Shown here: positions 24,556 to 36,999 of the stretch, piece after piece
Layout of the letters: each line of letters opens with the position of its first letter
Position numbering within the stretch: position 1 is the stretch's first letter
Assembly (NCBI GenBank): GCA_026929865.2
Contig: CM049408.1
Coordinates: 19,102,501-19,166,500 of the forward strand
Origin: Hyperoplus lanceolatus
Taxonomy: Eukaryota; Chordata; Actinopteri; Uranoscopiformes; Ammodytidae
DNA: 64,000 nt
Direction of reading: 5' to 3'
The notes under the pieces: generated by a model
What the model was told of the DNA's origin: nothing
The model's input: only the letters and a program-made list of their open reading frames with translations
The model's database searches: none
Position numbers and translations under genes: made by a program

Positions 24556-27268
24556 CAAACATATTTAAAATATTGCAGTCATGATTTTGACTGCAAGGAG
24601 AAAAATAAAGCATTCAGAAAAAGCTTTTCCGGTCATCTGTTTTATTAGTTTGCTGTTAGTTTAGGTCAACGTCTGCTCGGTTACAATGCAGGACAAAATC
24701 TTCTATTATATGAACAGATGGGAATTTTGATGAGGCTTTAATGACCAATCTATGTCTTTTGGAATGAAATTCGTTTGAAGAAACTTATATGACATCTGGT
24801 TTTGTTGGCCATTCATCACTGCGTGAAAAGTAGTCAAGTCTACCCAAGTCAGTGCCGTAACAGTCTCTTGTGTATTTTAAAATTTTGGCAGACCTGACTG
24901 AGCTGGCTGTGTCCATGTGAATCTATAAAATATATGGAGACCAAGGAACAACCAATTTAACGGAATGTGGCTGCTAAAACAGAACAAAAAGTAGGTTGAA
25001 AATTAAAAAAAGACCCATTCGGCAACAGTGGTTCTGCCATTAATTACTATCATGACATACAAGTTTGCCTCATACTGTTGTAATTAAATAGTTTGATTCA
25101 TTCCTTTGGTTGTTGATAGTCAAATATTCTGCTAACTGTCTGTCTGTACTCCAAGATGTGATTACTGTTCCTCGCTGATGAAATGACTGTTTTTGTCTGA
25201 CAGCATTGATTGTTTGTTAAGATGGCTTTAAATAATCTGTCTATCTTCCTGACCATCGGCAATCTCTTGCACTCATGTGAATAATGACCGTCTTATCCAG
25301 AAAAAAGACAAGAGCATTGGTAATGGTGTAAAGTAATGACACATCAGCAATGCGTTAGAATAAGGTCAGTGTGGGTGATGATTTCATCAATACAATATGT
25401 GTTTGTTTCCTGTCTGTTACAAAAAAAAGTCAGCTTTGATTTAATTTATTCATGAAGAAGATCTTCCCCAGACATTTTACCAACCCGTTACCAGAGTAGT
25501 TTGTCTCATAAAAGAACTTAAAATAAAGCAACACCATTTTTGTTTATATATACACACATGTCTTTGCAATATCTTTCAGCATTGACTCTGTCTCAAACAC
25601 AAACCTCAAGTCACACTTAATCTTGTTCTCTCATTAGGCCCTCCCTCAGACACATCTGCTGGTTCATTAGCCCCCAGAGGGTCATGACTACATTCTCTCT
25701 GATGGGTTCAAGGTAAATTCCAACCGGATGCAGTCAAGGTCCTGTGAGCGTGAAGCATTCGTGTTTATGAGGGTTAGATTAACTAATGTTTCTCTGACAT
25801 TATTGGTGATAACTTTTTTTTCCAAATCCACGTGCAGAACAGTGAGAACTGGCAGTTAATACGTGTGTCAATGTAATTCTCCCAGAGCCACATACTGTAT
25901 ACTCCCTGTAGAAATGCGAATTGAATGTGCTGTAATTATTCCAATATTATTTTCCTCTGGAATTATTCACTGCATTTGAGTTTCTCTCTGCCAAAAACCC
26001 AATGCTTCGCCCTCAGCAGTATCTAGGGGGCAGTGACTCATTGAGTCATGTCATTAGATAATGGGTTTGGAGGAGTTATTCAAATAAACACAGTTCCTGG
26101 CTGCACGTAAAATGGAGGCAAAGAGTTCAGTGTTCTTTTTTTGTGGGGATACCAGGGGATTTCCAGAGATGCTGCAGGGCCCATCTGTTGTAGATCGAAG
26201 CAGCATCACAGAAGCACTGACCCTTATTGCAGCTGCTCTGTCACAATATTGTTTTTAAAGGTATACCACACAGCAGCCATCTGCACCTTATTGCCCATGG
26301 CACTCGGAACAAGATATTCTCAGCAATACCAATAGAAAATATATAGTGAACTGCAAGCTTAAAGCAGGTCTGGAGTTTCCTCATTTACTTGTTATTGATC
26401 CACTCGGTTCCCCAGTGATCACAGCAGTGGGATGGTTCATGTTTATTTGTGTGGGATGTTTGATAGAGCCCTCAGCTCATGTCATCTACAGTTGCATTTT
26501 CAGCTGTATACTTGAGTCAATATTACAATAACAATATTAACAACTCAACACATTTACATTTAAAATTGCAGTTGAGATACTGAATAATACATGTCCATGT
26601 GCGTCTCAAGTGCTGCTGCAAAAACTTGAATCTATTCTGTGGGACTATAAACAAAACTATAAGATAAAAGTGTTTCTGGTCTGACAAGACAAACGGAGCT
26701 TTTAGTGAGAGGGCTATTAATTCAAGGCACCTGCAACCCGTCATCGGTTTTTCCACAATGCACTTTTGTGTCCATGTTCCGTTTTCTTGGATAAATTATT
26801 CTATAATGATTACAAACTACAGAATTTGAAAATGTTGTATCTCTCTATGGTTGGAGATTCTCATCAAAAGATAAACAAGAATATCCTGGGGCCTATTATA
26901 TTGCATAAAAGTGGAATTAAGATATCCAGGATGATTGATAAAGCCAGCCTTGACAAAGTCTAGCCTGGGCACTTTGAATTAGTCAGTTGCATAAACGCCA
27001 ATCCAGGATGAAAAGGGGCCGCTTTGTCAAACCAGGTGTAAGTAATTCTGTTAAGGGCCAGCCCACAGCTTTCAGAAGTAGACCCAGAGATCGAACACAG
27101 ATTTACTGATGGAAAAATGGAAAAGACGGCCAATTTTCCCAAAATGCCTTGTAGTTTAAACCGTAAGTCAGGGGGCAGTTCATTTCATACATCACATGTA
27201 TTCTCTACCAACTGATCTTGATGTCCCTGCATTGTTTTATGATAAAATAGTTGACAGTGAGCAGTCTG

Positions 27269-27603
27269 CAGGTGCATTTAAAAAATAGAATATCATGGAA
27301 AGTCCATTCAAAAAGTGAAACTTTCATAGATTCATTACACAAAGTGAAATACGTCAGGCTATTTTTTTGGATGATTGATTGATCATGGAATAAAAAAATC
27401 CAGTATTTAAAAATATTAGAATATTGCAAATCAGAAAAAGGATTTAGAATACAGAAATGTCGACCTTCTGAAAAGTATGTTTTTTCTAGATGAATTTCAC
27501 TTAATGTGTAATGAATCTAGAATATATTTAAGTTTCACTTTTTGAATTAAATTACAGAAAAAATAATTTTCATTGATATTTAATTTTGTTTCAGATGCTC
27601 CTC
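27269..27603. mobile_element. Tc1/mariner-type MITE
   Basis: The left half begins CAGGTGCAT and contains TAGAATATCATGGAAAG and TTCAAAAAGTGAAACTTTCA. The right half carries the inverse (AAGTTTCACTTTTTGAAT near 27529-27547) and ends in AGATGCTCCTC. The whole is essentially two inverted arms with little between, the form left when a teleost Tc1/mariner family with long TIRs loses its transposase. It is degenerate and lies inside the older 26886-29032 element. Confidence 0.7.
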
Positions 27604-27765
27604 GATATAGTTATAAGTAAAAAGTGAATTTATTTTACCCACATTTGCAACGTCATCTGCCATCGATAATCAATTGTATAAATATAGCCTTCAATATGAA
27701 CAGACTATCACATAAATTATTATAGTTTTTATCATTTAATCTTAATCTAGTTATAATTAAGTTAA

Positions 27766-28693
27766 AGCCACTACGAGTAACATGGCACGTTGGCGTCCCC
27801 TTTGGACAAAAGCGGTAGTATTTTTACGACGCCCGCTGTCGCAAAGCTGTTTACTAGCGCGTGCCAGGCGCGTGAGTGTGAACTGAGAAGGGAGCAATAT
27901 AGTGCATGTCCGTGTGTTGAAAGTGTGAGGACTCTTTTCGGCTCCGTGAGAGTGGTTTTGACACTGCATGAACTAATGCCAGTCACTGCCACACGCACCT
28001 GATTGCAATGCTGATTGCTAGCTACTCTCTCTCACGGAGCTGAAAGATTACGTGTCCGACTCCTCACAGAAAGCGAATGAACGATAGACGGCTGTTAGTA
28101 TGGATCACGATGAGGTAATGTGTTTGTGTTGTTGATGTAAATAATGACTATTTCAGATAATGGTTATCTGATGATGGTGAAGCAAAGCAAACTTTGTGTT
28201 AGTACCAACCACTCATTCATTTAGGAGTAAACACTGCAGTCTAGTTTCGCTCTCGTGAAATTGTATGCACGTTGCTTGGCAACGCCCTCGTCCCCCCGTA
28301 GCCTATATCACTCTCCCTTTTAGCTTTTCTTCATTGCATTTTCTTTTTTTTTTTCTTTGATGGTTCAGCCCCGTTATCAGTCATTATGACGACAAATAAC
28401 TGTATCAAACAAGGCTCCCGCTCCCCTTCCCTCACCTGGAGGGATAGGCTTCTCAATTCACGTTGCTGCACCACACTGAAATCTGCGACCAATACGGATA
28501 TGTGACCATAGAGCTTGCACGAGCGAACCGAAAATCGGACTGGGTGTGCGACCAGACCAAAAGCAGTAATAAAAACTATTTTAAAACGTCTTTCTTTGCA
28601 CTGATGGTCTCGTTTGCTGTTAAAGGTAATTTATGATTATCAGAGGAAACATGAGGCTGTTTAAAAGATATTTAAATGTTACTCGTAGCCGCT
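27766..28693. mobile_element. TTAA-flanked TIR element, non-autonomous
   Basis: The left TIR AGCCACTACGAGTAACAT and the right TIR (reverse complement AGCGGCTACGAGTAACAT) match at 16 of 18 positions and are flanked by TTAA at 27762-27765 and 28694-28697. The 928-bp interior is GC-richer than its surroundings. It contains the promoter- or exon-like stretch ATGGATCACGATGAGGTAAT near 28100 (an ATG followed by a GTAATG donor-like site) but no long reading frame. Confidence 0.82.
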
Positions 28694-28861
28694 TTAATGG
28701 TTCAGGTTACATAAATAAAAAAGAAGAAATATTTAACTAAATGACAATGTCTTTTATGTGGTGCCTTAAAAACAGGCTAATGAAAATAAAGCAGTACACA
28801 GAAGATCATGGATTTCAGATCGGAATGACAGCTGACTGAGCCAATCTGGCAACAGAATAAG

Positions 28862-28913
28862 TTTATCCTTTACATTTAGCCTGGTACCGACCAGGCTAAA
28901 TGTAAAGGATAAA
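28862..28913. repeat. Perfect 24-bp inverted repeat with 4-nt loop
   Basis: The arms at 28862-28885 and 28890-28913 are exact reverse complements around the loop ACCG. The inner part of each arm reads TAGCCTGGT / ACCAGGCTA, the same as the termini of the 374-bp element at 19521-19894. It is one of the longest perfect hairpins I found in the window. Confidence 0.95.
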
Positions 28914-29032
28914 TCTCCATGGTTACTTATGTCCCTCCGCTTTTATGCAACCGGATCGAGGCTAACTCAAGCCAGGATAACCGAAATATCCTAGGTTAAT
29001 CCCTTATCTTGGTTTTATGCAACAGGCCCCTG

Positions 29033-32000
29033 GTGTAAGGCGAGAGTAAACTTTGTTCAAAAATAGAGCTGAAACTATGTTTCTTTTTATATTTCTAAAA
29101 ATCAAAATCAACCATTAAAGTAGACTTTACTATAGCTTGCATTGTCTTGATCAGTAGGCAGCTAAAACACTTTTAACGACATATCTGCCATTTAGCCGTA
29201 TACCCTCTCAAGGTCAAGATCTCTGCTTAAAAGGAGCACTGTTGTCACATTGCATTTCACCATAAAGTCATGCGACTTGAAAGATATGTGCAGCAGAGGC
29301 TGAGATACCTTGAAATTCAAAACCAAAGCAGTAGCCACAACAAAAAAACAGGATCCGTCACTTCCCATACTGCAGCTCTATCATGTCCCTGTTCTGAAAA
29401 AATAGGTGTCTAACTACACACAGACTAAAACCTTGTGTGTTCATAACAATCCTGATGGCGTAGCCCCACTGATGAATCCCTTTCTCACAAGCTGTTCTGA
29501 GAGTTGATTCACCTCCACACGAATAAAACCAATGCGCAAAGAAATTACATTTTTTATTAAGGTATAATTCTCCTGCTGTAATTTTTCATGCGCATATTGT
29601 AGCTGGACAGTGTCCTTTTCCCTGTCACATTATTAATGACTTCAAATTAGAAGGAGATACAATACTGAAGCTTAATGCAAAACGTCTGCTATAGAGGCAT
29701 TATCATATTAAATCGATGGTAAAATCCCAGTCAGTTCCTTTGACACTGCAATCCTAGATTACTTTGAGTAACAAACATCATTCTTCCTTCACTGAATCTC
29801 CAAGAAATTTCCTCATTTATGACAAATACACAGGACATCATCTCTTTGATGGCAAGGCAATGCAGCCCTTATTTTAATGCATGGCTAAACTTTCCATGAC
29901 ATCTTTTTTAATAATGTAATGCATGTGTATATGCATTATTGACCCACCATTTCATTTGTCGTCTCCCTCAGCCCATCTCCCTGCTTTCTGTGTGTATTTT
30001 CAGGAATAAACCCTCTACTTTCTGAATTTCTCCTGCTTCAAGCACATGTAATTGACAATCAATGATGCTGGATGCTCACATGCTGTCAGAGACAAGAGGA
30101 TTCAGAAACTGCATGTCAGACTTACGCTTGGCCTCAGGGTGTATGGTTCTTTCCCCCATTATTGTTGTATTTTTATTCAATCCGAGCGTGTGGCCATGAT
30201 GTATTGACAGGCTAGCTGTGGCGAGGCCCTGCTGAAAGGCTCTGAGGGCTTTTAGACGCGCCTTCTTATAGACAGTTTTTGTAAAGAGGAGCCTGGCCTC
30301 CGTGGTTATCACTGACACGTTAGAGGGAGTGAATATAGATTTAATCTTTCTCCACGTCCCACCTCTTTCTTTCTCTTCTTCGCTTTCTGGTCTATTTATC
30401 TCTTTCCGTCTCTCTCTCTCTCTCTCTCTCTCACCCCCATCTTTGTAATAATGACAGCAATTCATATTGAATTTCTCTAGTCTCCGAAGGTGAGGAGGAT
30501 GAGACATCAGAGGGCAGGATGCAAACCGTTGTGAGGTGGCAGTACTACCAGGGGAAAGTAAAGGTTGACGTGGCGTCTGCAAGAAACAGCATAAATAGTG
30601 TGGAATAGGATAGATGCCCTTTGTTGAGAATTATTTGGAAAAACAAGGTGGAAAATAGAGAAGTGGAGCATACTGACTGGGAACTGGAGAGAGGGTTCCA
30701 TAAATGACGGGGTCAGAAAATCCCTCGGGAGAAAAGGGATGAGAGAGCACATAGGGGAAGAACGGGGATGAGGAGTTCCACTGCGCTGTGCTCATACCCC
30801 AGAGACCTGCGGTGTGTGTGTGTGTGTGTGTGCGCGCATCCTCATCCAATGATTTGCTCATCGAATCGTGCAAATTGTGTCTGTTAGAATCATTTTTTTA
30901 CTTCAAGCTCCATAGTTTCCTGATGAGGCAAAATAAATTAACACACCTGTCCAATTGCAGCGCAGAAAACATCTGCATCATCTTGTATAAATGAGGAGTG
31001 TATTAGACTTAGAGAGTATGCTGAGAGAGTATGCTGATAGACAACAAAGATAAAAGTGTCACGGGCAAATGACATACAGGGGGAAGAATGGCAGCAAAAT
31101 TGAGAATGGAGTGGGGAATTAAAGAGAGAGAGCATCGGAGTAACCCGCATGAGCTAACATGCTTCACTCTAAGGCTCATCAATAACTTGGACGTGATTGG
31201 AATTCTTCCCAGGTTGGTCAATCCAGGAAATCAAGCATATCTGACACTTCCTCATGCACACGTCATTTATAATTCAAAATCTGTAATATATACAATTTCT
31301 TCCAGACAAACTCTTCTTACTCACGTATTATTAATGACAGTAGCACAGAAAGATGCTGTTGAAGTTAATTTAATGGGGATAATTATTCTATTAAGTGAAG
31401 TTATTAAACATGCACAAGGTTTAGAAACCCCAGAATAAGCCATTACATTAAATTAAAAAAACAACAACATTTAAATATCAAATCGTTGCTGGGGAGATGC
31501 CCTAAAATTCTGCAAGATGAAACAATTAGTTAACCAAAAAGCAGAATCATCAATTCTTTACAGTTTTCAATATCTTTGCAAAATGAGTTTGATTTTTTTA
31601 TGTGGCAAACATTTCAGTCTAGTATATGAATCTAGTTCTCATGTGTCTGCAAATATAATAGACACAGCATCTCATTCTCCTGGTTCTGTCAATGGGAGTT
31701 AATGCAAACAACACTTCAAAACAGTAAGTAACATGACAAATTACATGTATATACGGTATATGGTGTTAGTATTTGTGGTGGTCATCACTTGCAGTGGTCA
31801 TCACTTGCATCGATTTTGTCAATTCGAAAAGACTAACTGCATGTTAGGGTTTGCAAACCAGTTTGCCTTATTCGGCATCACAATTTTGAACTGAACTGAA
31901 AATAATAGTATTGCAATAAAAGGTAACCTGGCAACAGCCAATCACAGAGCAAATTCAGAGTTGAGTGAGCAGGACCAATAATGTTAGAGTGGATGTCGGT

Positions 32001-32533
32001 ACTCAGCTGCGCCTCAGTGTAACTCGTTAGTGGGTAATTAGGTCAGCTTTTAACATCAAATAGCACAAATGCTCTCCTATGCAAGAAACAAAATGAAGTC
32101 CTTGAAAAGCAGAAACATTTAAGAGCTACACATGATGAAGGCACACCAGCAATTCAAAAACTGAAGAGCACTGTCAAGTCAAGTGTTCATAGCAACCGTC
32201 GTGTCACAACTCACTGGTTTGATCTTTGTACAGCTCAAGTGCTTCATCCTGTAAATACTGAAGACCAAGCTATGATTCTAACCTGGTTAAGTATTCAACA
32301 TACAACTTACGCACTTTGTATTTCTGCTGCAAGTTTTGCTTTCATGTGGTATTTTGTCTACAAAGTTCTTCAAACTGGGCTGAAATGACCGATCTATGCA
32401 ATATTGTATTTGTAATGTGTAAAAAGAGAAATAAAATAGAGAGAGAGCAACCGAATAATGAATAAAAGAAAGGCAGGGAATATGAGAGAAAAGATGGATG
32501 ATTTCCATTGACAGCAGGTCATTCCCAGAGGGC

Positions 32534-32603
<70 letters not shown>

Positions 32604-34579
32604 CAGAGACACACACACACACTTTCTACCAGCCTTTGAATGGAGGATCATTTCTTTCTTTACAAAATGAGACAATTGCATCTCAAGTTGTCTGTCCTCT
32701 TCCTGACAGCATTCAGGAAGACAGTGCACAGCCAGGACACAAACTCTGTTTGTCAGTGCAGGCCATAACTCAGTCAAGCTGCCTTGATGACACTCATAAC
32801 TACTGTATGAATTTACAGTCCCTCAAGTTCCTCCTCCTTGTACTCGCTCACCTCCATTCACCCTCTCTCTCCTTCAGTGTGAGCCATTATTATGACTTTC
32901 ACTAAGCCCTTTAGGATAATTAATTTATGGCACAGCAGTACTGTGACATCCCAAAGTCCTCTTTTGAGAAATTACAGCATGGTCAACTTGGTCTTCTTGT
33001 CAGAGACTGAACTTAAATGCCCTTAATTCTTTCTGAAAAGTGTGTTTACAGGGATATTCAGATAGTGACCGACAGGCTGTCAGCAAAACTGGATTAAGAC
33101 CTCAAAGGGCCGCCCACCATGTCAAAAGATATCAGCTGACACTTCAGCATCACACAACCAACACATAACATCACTTTAAAATGAATATCATGTGAAGCAA
33201 CCATGGACAATCGTGAGACATTAGCCAATACACCTATAAAATGATCTACAAATAATAAGGCTCAAAGTTTGTAAATTCAGTGCATTTCAACTTAAATGTA
33301 AATCAATTGAATATCTTATTCAAAAACCTATAAATAATTCATCACAGAGTAACAAACAGTAAACAGCCAGCTGACCCTTACCTTTAGCAGCTCCGTCTCT
33401 TTTGCTTTTGCAAAAAGGGAAATTATATTCTAAAAATTCTGTTTCGGGCCAGCTTTGTTGCCACTATTTACCACTCTAGCTTACTTTACTGTTTAATTCA
33501 CATTCTCTGTGAGCATCATCATAAATCTTTACAAGTAATGCTTGTGGTTTAGTGTCTGTAGTAATGTCCTGCATCGTCATCCACAATGTTGTTTTTGTGC
33601 CCAAGCTTTTCAAAAACTTCCTCTGTACTAAAAACTGACAATGAACCTGTGTGACTCCTCAGACTCTTGGTAGCCCGGCCCCTAAATTACTCAATGGACC
33701 AATCACAGCTGTTTAATGTCAAGGCCCTTCATCTCCACAAGTGTCTTCACTTGGCCTGATTAGCCCACTTCCCAGGACTCTTGCCAATTACAGGGTACAT
33801 TCTCTCCTAAAGGTGACACATTGATTCAGAATTAACAATAAAGGCTCAATTTAACCTTTGTGTTGCTTGTAAACGTCATATTTTATGAACTGCTTTTTGA
33901 AATGTTTCTCTTCAAAACTTGTGTCTGAAATCAAAGGAATAAAAATCCTGAGGCCCCCTGTTGGCTCACCTGTTGGAGTGTGTACCAGTAAAGGGACGTT
34001 TTATGATTATGAAGCTGCTTCCTGATGCTAAATTGCTTGGCTCCTGCTCATGCGGACACCCTATTGGTAGATCCGCGCTTGGCTGCCAGTTGGAGAAAAC
34101 TTGACTAAACTAACCGTGAAATGTTGTCATATCATCCTTACACCCTTTTTTCTTTTTGTCTTGTGTGGTCAAAATCATAACTTTCAGTAAGCCGAAGCAA
34201 ATTCAATTTGGCTGCGGAGAGTTACTCAGTTCTGCTTCATATAACAGAATGTGCTGCTTCCATAACACCATAGACTGAGATCACGTGTTTACATTTCAGA
34301 TGTAATGAACAAATCCAGGTCAGCCTTACCTTCAGTCAGCACCTCTGTTGCAGTTCCTGTGATAATGAGTCATCATCATCATCATAATTTATTGATAACT
34401 GTGGTGAGAAAAACAAGTAACAAATGTATATTTTTTATAGGGATTAATATATGAGTAATGATAAGAAATTACGATAAAAGTGATATCAAATAAAATATAG
34501 ATTAAAATAAATCAGGAAGCTGATTATTCAATATGGATGAATGACTTAGCGAGAAGGGATGACATTAAATGAATTGTTC
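29033..34579. other. Non-coding stretch, microsatellites only
   Basis: No gene or bounded transposon was recognised. Simple repeats include (CT)n at 30410-30432, a short (GT)n near 30811-30830, and the compound (GA)n-(AGAGAC)n-(CA)n tract at 32541-32622. Open frames crossing those tracts (for example the minus-strand frame at 30076-30582) look compositional. A tRNA-box-A-like string near 33962-33985 has no box B partner. Confidence 0.55.
32541..32622. repeat. Compound microsatellite (GA)n / (AGAGAC)n / (CA)n
   Basis: About 22 GA units, then about five AGAGAC hexamers, then about six CA units, contiguous. Confidence 0.95.
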
Positions 34580-34966
34580 TGTCATGGTCTGTCTGTGTCT
34601 TGTCTTGTGTTGGTGGTGTCCCTGTCTTTCCTGTTTTAGTTTGGTATGTCGGTCTTGTTTCTCCCCATGTCCTGTCAAGTTTTCCTCCTGTTTGATTACT
34701 GGCCCCGCCCTGATGTGTTACACCTGTGTCTCGTTGTGTCTAGTATACAGTATATACCCCCTGTCATTCCTTTGTTCTTTGTCCTTGCATTGTAGTTTAT
34801 CCTGTATGGTTGTTTGGTGAATCGCTTGTGTTACTTGTGTTCTCTGTGTTTTGTTTTGCCTTTTGGCCTTTTTTGAGTTGTAACATTTTTGGACAATAAA
34901 TTACTCTTACTTGAAACGATCTGCATTTGGGTCCTGCTTGCCTGCCTGCCTGCCACTACCGTAACA
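34580..34966 (+). mobile_element. Candidate solo LTR
   Basis: The 387-bp unit starts TGTCATGG and ends CCGTAACA, so it has the TG..CA ends and short inverted termini of an LTR. It carries a TATA-like GTATATACC (34749-34757) and the polyadenylation signal AATAAA (34896-34901) in plus-strand order. The flanks tgttc (34575-34579) and ttttc (34967-34971) could be a 5-bp target duplication with one mismatch. No internal retroviral region is adjacent, so it would be a solo LTR of a Ty3/gypsy- or ERV-like element. The class is inferred. Confidence 0.55.
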
Positions 34967-35222
34967 TTTTCTTCTTCTCACCCCTTTTCTAACATGTTAA
35001 GCAAGTCTTCAACAGTTTCTTTTAATTTGTGCTTTTCACTGTTACATGTATAAATTACTATTATGTTTGTCCACTTGTTTCATCAGTTGCTTTTGTTTTT
35101 CTTTTCCTATCTTTTTTTCTTTACTTGTTCAAAAAATTCATTTTCAATTTAAAATCATCAGCAGCAGCACAGTCAGTTTTGCAGCTGACGATAGTAATGA
35201 TGGCAAATGTGAATTGCATCTA

Positions 35223-36088
35223 CACTCAACAAAAATATAAACGCAACACTTTTGTTTTTGCTCCCATTTTTCATGAGATGGACTTAAAGATCTAAAATTC
35301 ATTCCAGATACACAATTGTACCATTTCTCTCAAACATTGTTCACTAATCTGTCTAAATGTGTGATTGTGAGCACTTCTGCTTTGCTGAGATAATCCATCC
35401 CACCTCACAGGTGTGCCACATCAAGATGCTGATCTGACATCATGATTAGTGCACAGGTGTGCCTTAGACTGTCCACAATAAAAGGCCACTCTGAAATGTG
35501 CATTTTTTTGCTTTATTGGGGGGCTGGGGACTCAGAACCAGTCAGTATCTGGTGTGACCACCATTTGCCTCATGCAGTGCAACACATCTTCTTCGCATAG
35601 AGTTGATCAGATTGTCAATTGTGGCCTGTGGAATGTTGGTCCACACCTCTTCAATGGCTGTGCGAAGTTGCTGGAGACGGCTTATGGTGGAGAAATGAAC
35701 ATTCAATGCACAAGCAACAGATCTGGTTGACATTCCTGCTGTCAGCATGCCAATTGCACGCTCCCTCAATGCTTGTGGCATCTGTGGCATTTTGCTGTGA
35801 GACAAAACTGCACATTTCAGGGTGGCCTTTTATTGTGGACAGTCTAAGGCACACCTGTGCACTAATCATGATGTCAGATCAGCATCTTGATGTGGCACAC
35901 CTGTGAGGTGGGATGGATTATCTCAGCAAAGCAGAAGTGCTCACTATCACACATTTAGACAGATTTGTGAACAATGTTTGAGAGAAATGGTACAATTGTG
36001 TATCTGGAATGAATTTTAGATCTTTAAGTCCATCTCATGAAAAATGGCAGCAAAAACAAAAGTGTTGCGTTTATATTTTTGTTGAGTG
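35223..36088 (-). mobile_element. Tc1-like element B, internally deleted copy
   Basis: The termini CACTCAACAAAAATATAAAC and their inverse are flanked by TA (35221-35222 and 36089-36090). The ends and terminal regions match the full-length copy at 58322-59925, in opposite orientation. At 866 bp it has lost about 740 bp of the transposase interior but keeps both long inverted terminal regions. It is a non-autonomous deletion derivative. Confidence 0.92.
35542..35805 (-). CDS. 87-residue in-frame fusion of transposase N- and C-termini
   Basis: The deletion joins the first helix-turn-helix (residues 1-45, ALRERAIGMLTAGMSTRSVA and ALNVHFSTISRLQ) directly to the last 42 residues (QLRTAIEEVWTNIPQ to GGHTRY) without breaking the frame. 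The start is the same Met used by the full-length transposase. The second DNA-binding domain and the whole catalytic core are absent, so the product cannot transpose anything. If made, it could still bind the element's terminal repeats. Known Tc1-family products keep the paired-like DNA-binding domain at the N-terminus, so a competing inhibitor is conceivable, but expression is not shown. It may simply be a neutral relic. Confidence 0.6.
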   Translation of the reverse strand: MSHSKMPQMPQALRERAIGMLTAGMSTRSVACALNVHFSTISRLQQLRTAIEEVWTNIPQATIDNLINSMRRRCVALHEANGGHTRY

Positions 36089-36117
36089 TAGTTCCATCAA
36101 AATTGTCATTGCCAAAA

Positions 36118-36120
<3 letters not shown>

Positions 36121-36149
<29 letters not shown>
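36121..36149. repeat. (CT)n microsatellite
   Basis: About 14 CT units directly downstream of the deleted Tc1 element. Confidence 0.93.
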
Positions 36150-36152
<3 letters not shown>

Positions 36153-36596
36153 ATTGATCGCAGAATCCTAGAAGAGTGGCTTTGGCCATTTTTTGTTCTG
36201 CAGAGGAGTGCTGTCCACAGACTTTGTGAGTTTGTGGTAATTAAAGCTGGATAGAGCCCTATCAAGTAAAGCAGCTTATGTTTAATACAGTCAGCCATGC
36301 AGCGACAGGCCGGCGGCATACGGCCCAGCGCGGGAAGGGGGACAGCACGGTGTGCAGCCTTAGTGCATAATCCCACCCAATGCTTCAGCATGAGAGAGGG
36401 ATGGGAAGAGGATGGTTGTAACGCCTGGGCATTTTAGAAAAGTTGAACGTTTCATTGTGTGTGTGTGTGAGTGAGAGACAGAGACACATGGGGGTGGTGG
36501 GTGCAGGGCAGTTGAGAGGGGATGGAGGGAGTTGCAAAGAGTGAAAGGGATTTAGTTTATGGCAGATAGGCTTCAGTGACTAACTCCATTGTTTTT

Positions 36597-36900
36597 GATT
36601 TGATTTGATTCAATTTATTTCAAACATATCAAACATACAAAACAAAATGAAAAGCATGGAAATACAATAAACAAAAATTATGTTTTCACAGAAGAAATTA
36701 AAAATAAAATAAAACAAATTATCTGTATTGTTGAGATATGCCTGAAAAGGAGCAGGAAGAAGTATATACTTATGTAATCCTACCCCTTTACCATAGTAAA
36801 ATAAAAATAAAGAATAAAAATATTTATTAAACTAAAAAAAAGAAAATAAATAATAATAATAAAAAATAAAAAAATAATAAAATTCTCTGTACCATTGGCG
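36597..36900 (-). mobile_element. Non-LTR retrotransposon 3' end (minus strand)
   Basis: The left edge is a TTTGA-type pentamer tail (GATTTGATTTGATTC), the reverse complement of the short tandem tails that end many L2-, RTE- and CR1-like elements. It is followed by TTTATTTCAAACATATCAAA and then GGAGCAGGAAGAAG..TAATCCTACCCC. This order matches a LINE 3' UTR very common in teleosts. No reverse transcriptase is present, so it is a 5'-truncated copy. The right edge is blurred by an A/T-rich run. Confidence 0.55.
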
Positions 36901-36903
36901 ATA

Positions 36904-36906
<3 letters not shown>

Positions 36907-36996
<90 letters not shown>
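36907..36996. repeat. (TG)n microsatellite, 90 bp
   Basis: An uninterrupted TG run of 45 units adjoining the LINE 3' fragment. Confidence 0.96.

Positions 36997-36999
<3 letters not shown>

Larger units (their letters stand above)
26886..29032. mobile_element. Old TIR element (nest 2 host), non-autonomous
   Basis: The left end CTGGGGCCTATTATATTGCA and the right end (reverse complement CAGGGGCCTGTTGCATAAAA) are imperfect inverted repeats sharing GGGGCCT..TTGCATAAAA. I found no clear target duplication, consistent with age. About 0.9 kb is its own sequence; the rest is the inserted MITE and TTAA element. No coding region was found. The termini resemble a common teleost repeat of hAT-like appearance, but the superfamily is a guess. 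Confidence 0.6.

Noticed and set aside
30076..30582. 168-residue minus-strand open frame
   Set aside because: Crosses a (CT)n tract giving an Arg/Glu repeat; no recognisable domain either side.
33955..33990. tRNA-like box A (TTGGCTCACCTGTTGGAGTG)
   Set aside because: No box B or SINE body follows.
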